Translations under genes and position numbers: made by a program
Shown here: positions 60,825-64,000 of the stretch, piece by piece
Layout of the letters: the number at the start of each line of letters is the position of its first letter
How positions within the stretch are numbered: position 1 is the stretch's first letter
Assembly: GCF_022179085.1 (NCBI RefSeq)
Contig: NZ_BPQE01000015.1
Location: 1 to 64,000, forward strand
Direction: 5' to 3'
Length of the DNA: 64,000 nt
From: Methylobacterium aerolatum
GTDB lineage: Bacteria; Pseudomonadota; Alphaproteobacteria; Rhizobiales; Beijerinckiaceae
The notes under the pieces: generated by a model
What the model was told of the DNA's origin: nothing
The model's input: only the letters and a program-made list of their open reading frames with translations
Databases searched by the model: none

Positions 60825-61582
60825 GGAGGATCGCGCGGGCCTGCGCCGCCTTGCTCGCCCTCACGGGGGGCGCGGCCGAGAGCGCGCCCTCGGCCGCGCC
60901 CCCCGTGCCTCCGGCAATGCCCGCCGCAGGCCCGGGCGGCATCACCTGCGACGCGCAGGCCGCCCGCTACGAGAGCGGCAAGGGCTTCGGCTTCCATGTG
61001 ATACGCGCCGGCATGGTGCGCATCGACAACCCGCTGCGGCCGCTGACGCCGGACTTCACCCAGGTTTTGGAGGTGGTGATCGGCCACAAGCGGGCGACCG
61101 CCTACGGGCCGGATTTCACGAGTCTGCGACGGGGCGGCCCGCCGAACTCGCTGCAGGGCGTCCTGGGGGCGCCGATCCAGTGGGATCCGCAGCTGCCCAT
61201 CCTGCCCGACAGCCTCGGCGTCGTCGGCGACGACGGGCGGCCCCTCGCGTCCCTCGGCTTCAAGGCCTGCGAGCCGGCCCCGGAGGCGCCGCCCGAGCCG
61301 CCCCCGAAGGTGGCGAAGGGGGATGGCAAAGGCGATGCGAAGGCGGCGAGCAAGGCCGCGAAGGGCGCCAGCGCCAAGGCGAAGGCGGCCAAGGCCGCCG
61401 GGCCTCAGACCGCCGGGGCCGGTGCGCTCGGCGGCGAAGCCGTGGGCGCCGAGCCGTCGGGCGCCCCCGCCGGCACCGGTCCGGCCGGCAGGAAGGCGCA
61501 GGTCAGGGCCCAACCCAAGGCGAAAACCCCGGACAAGACCCCCTCGGGCTTCACCATGCCCTCCGGCGCCCTGCCCGAATAG
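60821..61582 (+). CDS. Secreted/envelope hypothetical protein with Ala-Lys-rich tail
   Basis: The 253-residue product starts with a short signal-like segment (RRIARACAALLALTGGAA). It has a conserved-looking central domain (about residues 45-150, including FHVIRAGMVRIDNPLRPLTP and HKRATAYGPDF). The low-complexity tail is rich in Ala, Lys and Pro. Such tails can bind DNA or anionic polymers. No known family is recognised. It overlaps the preceding small membrane protein gene by four bases. Confidence 0.6.
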   Translation: MRRIARACAALLALTGGAAESAPSAAPPVPPAMPAAGPGGITCDAQAARYESGKGFGFHVIRAGMVRIDNPLRPLTPDFTQVLEVVIGHKRATAYGPDFTSLRRGGPPNSLQGVLGAPIQWDPQLPILPDSLGVVGDDGRPLASLGFKACEPAPEAPPEPPPKVAKGDGKGDAKAASKAAKGASAKAKAAKAAGPQTAGAGALGGEAVGAEPSGAPAGTGPAGRKAQVRAQPKAKTPDKTPSGFTMPSGALPE

Positions 61583-61594
61583 ATCCCGCCGCCG

Positions 61595-61969
61595 CTACTT
61601 CTGCTTGGCGATGATCTTGTCCTTGATCGAGTCGTAGACGTTCTGCGGGATGATCTTCTTCTGAACGAGCTCGTCCTTGCCCTTGTAGGGGCGGCCCTTG
61701 ATGATCGCGGCGGAGCGGGCGGCGCCGATCCCGGGGAGCTTGTCGAGGTCCTCGGCGCTGGCGCTGTTGATGTCGAGGAGCGGCGCCTTGGCCGCGTTGG
61801 GCGACCCGGCGACGGGGGCGCTCGGGGCCATCGGCTTGGCCGGGGCGGTGGGCGCGGCGGGGGCCGCCGTCTGCGCGAAGGCAGACCCGCCGAGGACGGG
61901 ACCGGCGATCAGGGCCGAGGCGAGGGCGAGGGCGCGCAGGCCGGACAGGGTGGGCGTGAAGGAGGCCAT
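61595..61969 (-). CDS. Helix-hairpin-helix domain protein (ComEA-like), secreted
   Basis: The 124-residue product has a signal peptide (ALALASALIAGPVLGGSAFA) and a Pro/Ala-rich linker. One HhH DNA-binding domain lies at the C-terminus (LDINSASAEDLDKLPGIGAA). ComEA-like proteins bind DNA outside the inner membrane; whether this one takes part in DNA uptake is unknown, and no com genes are nearby. The ATG at 61969 fits the signal peptide. It converges with the Ala-Lys-rich protein gene, 12 bp apart. Confidence 0.88.
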   Translation of the reverse strand: MASFTPTLSGLRALALASALIAGPVLGGSAFAQTAAPAAPTAPAKPMAPSAPVAGSPNAAKAPLLDINSASAEDLDKLPGIGAARSAAIIKGRPYKGKDELVQKKIIPQNVYDSIKDKIIAKQK

Positions 61970-62148
61970 GGGGGATTCTCCCGAAGTCACGGCCCGCTCG
62001 ACGGTGCCGCCCCTGCGGTCTGCGCCTTCCGGTTTGAACCGGTGCTTAACGGTTCGGCGCCCTACCGATCGTCACCCGCGCGAGCGGCGGCCGATACTTG
62101 CTTTGTCGCGCCTGTGAGCAATCTAAGGAAGGCACGTATTTTCGAGGT

Positions 62149-62721
62149 GTGCCCGCCCCCTGCGCATGGACGCGTGGAATGGTATTCGTCACCAACGAGG
62201 CGGGGCTCTGCACCTTCCTCAGCAAGGACTGGACGAGCCTCACCGGCCAATCGCTGGCCGACGCGAGAAGCTTCGGCTGGACGCGTGTGGTGCATCCGGA
62301 GGACCGCGAGAGCGTCCGCAATCTCGTGCTCGCCGCCATCAAGGAGCAATGCGCCTTCAGCGTCCGCTATCGCGTGCGCGCGCCGGACCAGCGTCTCCTC
62401 TGGGTCCTCGCCGGGGCGGTACCCTCCTTCGGGCCGCCGGGGCGGACGTTCCTCGGCTTCCACGGGTCGGTGACGGTGCTGCCGGAGCCGCCGGAGGACA
62501 TCGCCGCGGTCTCCGGGTGCCTGCGCCCGACGGAGCCCGGAGTGCGGCAGGGCTCGACCCTGGAGCGCGCGGCGGACCATCTGCTCGCCGCCCACAGTCT
62601 CGTCTCCGCCGCCGCCAGCGAATCGACGCTCGTCGCCGTCGAGCTGGCGTTGCGGCGCCTGGGCGAGGATCTCGCTGGCGAGGCGCTGACCGAGGGGATC
62701 GCGGCGGCGGGCTTGCAGTGA
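62149..62721 (+). CDS. Stand-alone PAS domain protein
   Basis: The 190-residue product has a PAS/PAC domain over about residues 11-110 (FVTNEAGLCTFLSKDWTSLT, HPEDRESVRNLVLAAI and YRVRAPDQRLLWVLAGAVPS). A helical tail follows with no output domain. The start is uncertain: GTG at 62149 or ATG at 62179 both fit, and AAGGAAGG at 62125-62132 is the only nearby ribosome-binding site. It is similar in layout to the PAS protein at 16712. Signal and partner are unknown. Confidence 0.7.
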   Translation: MPAPCAWTRGMVFVTNEAGLCTFLSKDWTSLTGQSLADARSFGWTRVVHPEDRESVRNLVLAAIKEQCAFSVRYRVRAPDQRLLWVLAGAVPSFGPPGRTFLGFHGSVTVLPEPPEDIAAVSGCLRPTEPGVRQGSTLERAADHLLAAHSLVSAAASESTLVAVELALRRLGEDLAGEALTEGIAAAGLQ

Positions 62722-62784
62722 ACGCTCGCGGTGCGGCGCACATTCGCCTGCATCGCCGCTCTAGCCAGAACGGGGCTCCGCCGC

Positions 62785-62803
62785 TATAAGCGCCGCCTCA
62801 TCC
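62785..62803 (+). promoter_or_regulatory. TATAAGC-type promoter element upstream of rpmF
   Basis: CTATAAGCGCCGCCTCATCC (62784-62803) closely matches the sequence at the rplJ promoter (4785-4804), 16 of 20 positions. I see no good -35 box at the standard distance. It is 87 bp before the rpmF start. Confidence 0.4.
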
Positions 62804-62890
62804 GTATCCTGCGGTGTGTGTGGCGGCCCCTCGATCGAGGCACCGTCCGCGCGTCGCTTTGTCCGCCGATAGACCCGAAGGACCCGCGCC

Positions 62891-63079
62891 ATGGCCGTTC
62901 CGAAGCGAAAGACTTCCCCCTCCCGCCGCGGCATGCGCCGTTCGGCCGATGCCCTCAAGGCCCCGACCTATGTCGAGGACAAGGATTCCGGCGAGCTGCG
63001 CCGCCCGCACCACATCGATCTCAAGACCGGTATGTACCGCGGCCGTCAGGTGCTCAAGGTCAAGTCGGCCGAGGCGTAA
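62891..63079 (+). CDS. rpmF: 50S ribosomal protein L32
   Basis: L32 is a small protein of the large subunit. The 62-residue product starts [20 protein letters not shown] followed by [20 protein letters not shown]. It lacks the four zinc-binding cysteines found in some L32 proteins, so it is the zinc-independent form. It is preceded by a typical promoter-like TATAAGC box and followed by a large inverted repeat. Length is normal. Confidence 0.96.
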
Positions 63080-63124
63080 GCCGTCATCGCGGGAGGGCGC
63101 GACCAGCGCCACTGCGTCCATCGA

Positions 63125-63171
63125 TCAGCCCCGGACAGCGCGCCGTCATCGGCCCCGCGCACCGGGGCTGA
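63125..63171 (+). terminator. Inverted repeat downstream of rpmF, terminator candidate
   Basis: TCAGCCCCGG (63125-63134) and CCGGGGCTGA (63162-63171) are perfect 10-bp complements with a loop that itself contains a smaller GGCCCCG/CGGGGC stem. A weakly T-containing stretch follows. It is the most likely end signal for the rpmF transcript. Confidence 0.55.
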
Positions 63172-63274
63172 TTCGTTTCCGGGGTACGGCAGGTCCGCGC
63201 GCCATCGGTAGCCGCGATATCCGCGGGGCACATAAAGACCGGGGCGGCGGGGCACCCGGAGTGCGCCGTGCCGG

Positions 63275-63568
63275 TCAGGCTAGGCGGCGGGCCATGGTCG
63301 CGTAAGAGGCGGCAGCTTGCCGGGTCCGGGCGAGGCGGGACGTCTGCAGGGTCGGGTCTGCCCCGACGAGCAGCTGCGTGACGAAGCCCGCCTCCGTGCG
63401 GCCGTCCCGCAGCCAGGCGGTGGAGCGGTCGTCCGTCTCGGCACGCCCGCCCCCGATCACCGTGAGGGCGCGCGACGGCGGCGTGGGCGACGCAGCCGCG
63501 CGATCGGCGGCGCGGCCGTCGATGACACGTTCCGTTCTGACACTTCCGACCGGCGTGATCCGTATCAT
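63275..63568 (-). CDS. Conserved hypothetical protein of Rhizobiales type
   Basis: The 97-residue product has an N-terminal basic stretch and ends with FVTQLLVGADPTLQTSRLAR, then TRQAAASYATMARRLA. That ending resembles short hypothetical proteins found in many Rhizobiales whose C-terminal block reads FLTQLL...RR...A...Y. No signal, membrane segment or known domain is visible. It lies alone between rpmF and phaR. Confidence 0.5.
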   Translation of the reverse strand: MIRITPVGSVRTERVIDGRAADRAAASPTPPSRALTVIGGGRAETDDRSTAWLRDGRTEAGFVTQLLVGADPTLQTSRLARTRQAAASYATMARRLA

Positions 63569-63683
63569 CTCAGCACTCCCGCATGCCTCGATGGCGGGAG
63601 GAGCAAAGGTGGGGCCGCCGGTAACGGTTCGTCAACCTTTTCCGGTCACGGGCTGCGCCCGGCGTACCGTGACGGGCGCGGGC

Positions 63684-64000
63684 CTACTTCCGGGCGAGCT
63701 GTTCCAAGCGGGCCTGCATCTCCAGCATCTGCCGCTTCAGATCGTCGAGTTCGGTGCCCTGCACCGGAGCCGCCGCAGCCGGCGGGGTCACGCCGGCGCC
63801 GGGGGCGGCGAAGCCCGTGAACATCTTCATGGCATCGCCGAAGAAGTTCATGTTGGTGCGGACCTGCTGCTCGATGGCGTGCTGGAAGGCGGAGGGGCCG
63901 AAGCTGTGCGCGAACTTCTCGCGCAGCCCGTCCTGATCCTTGGCGAAGTTCGCCATGGAGAATTCGAGGAAGCTCGGCACCATGGCGCGCATGCTGTCAC
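63684..64000 (-). CDS. phaR: Polyhydroxyalkanoate synthesis repressor PhaR, C-terminal part (runs off the window)
   Basis: PhaR controls granule-associated (phasin) genes in polyhydroxyalkanoate metabolism. Only the C-terminal part is present, about 105 residues, and the frame is open to the window edge. Visible features are DSMRAMVPSFLEFSMANFAK, FQHAIEQQVRTNMNFFGDAM and the C-terminal coiled coil LDDLKRQMLEMQARLEQLAR. The N-terminal DNA-binding domain lies outside. A gene for PHA control fits a PHB-storing methylotroph. Confidence 0.88.
   Translation of the reverse strand, partial: DSMRAMVPSFLEFSMANFAKDQDGLREKFAHSFGPSAFQHAIEQQVRTNMNFFGDAMKMFTGFAAPGAGVTPPAAAAPVQGTELDDLKRQMLEMQARLEQLARK

Overview
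The window is a GC-rich chromosomal segment whose gene content fits an alphaproteobacterium of the Methylobacterium/Methylorubrum group (Rhizobiales). Supporting signs are an HWE-type histidine kinase, a PAS_5-type PAS protein, the polyhydroxyalkanoate regulator PhaR, a likely hopanoid C-2 methylase, a divergent PEP-carboxylase-like protein, and GTCATTGCG...CGCAATGAC inverted-repeat elements between genes. The assignment is inferred from gene content; no rRNA gene is present.

Positions 1-14964 hold the classic information-processing cluster: tRNA-Trp, secE, nusG, rplK, rplA, rplJ, rplL, rpoB, rpoC. It is interrupted between rplA and rplJ by a B12-binding radical SAM gene of HpnP type. A long leader with a good sigma-70-like promoter precedes rplJ. 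Hairpins lie between rplL and rpoB and between rpoB and rpoC, and a strong terminator closes the cluster after rpoC.

Positions 15000-28000 are mixed metabolism. They hold a SleB-type cell-wall hydrolase, a PAS protein, an AcuI-like reductase, a Gre-family factor, a LysR regulator divergent from wrbA with a palindromic operator between them, and a threonylcarbamoyl-AMP synthase. A probable fatty-acid operon follows (acyl-CoA dehydrogenase, enoyl-CoA isomerase-like protein, short-chain dehydrogenase), then a second, paralogous B12-binding radical SAM gene.

Positions 28000-39950 carry an XRE regulator, metK and trmB, an HWE histidine kinase, a DEAD-box RNA helicase, small proteins, an acyl-CoA thioesterase, Cu/Zn superoxide dismutase, two overlapping RNA methyltransferase genes (tlyA and a TrmA/RlmD-type gene), and a CorA transporter.

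Positions 40000-53700 carry a CBS protein, a rhomboid protease, PAS_5 and PilZ proteins, an AEC transporter, a PLP enzyme of the cystathionine gamma-synthase family divergent from tspO, PsiE-like and DUF4337-like membrane proteins, and an RND efflux pump with its adaptor.

Positions 53700-64000 carry a three-gene glycosyltransferase operon, a PEP-carboxylase-like protein with altered active-site motifs, small envelope proteins, a helix-hairpin-helix protein, a PAS protein, rpmF, and the 3' end of phaR running off the window.

I found no CRISPR array, prophage or intact insertion sequence. The points most worth a second look are the HpnP-type gene inside the ribosomal/RNA-polymerase cluster, the degenerate PEP-carboxylase paralog, the isomerase-like active site in the fatty-acid operon, the LysR/wrbA operator, and the dispersed inverted repeats.
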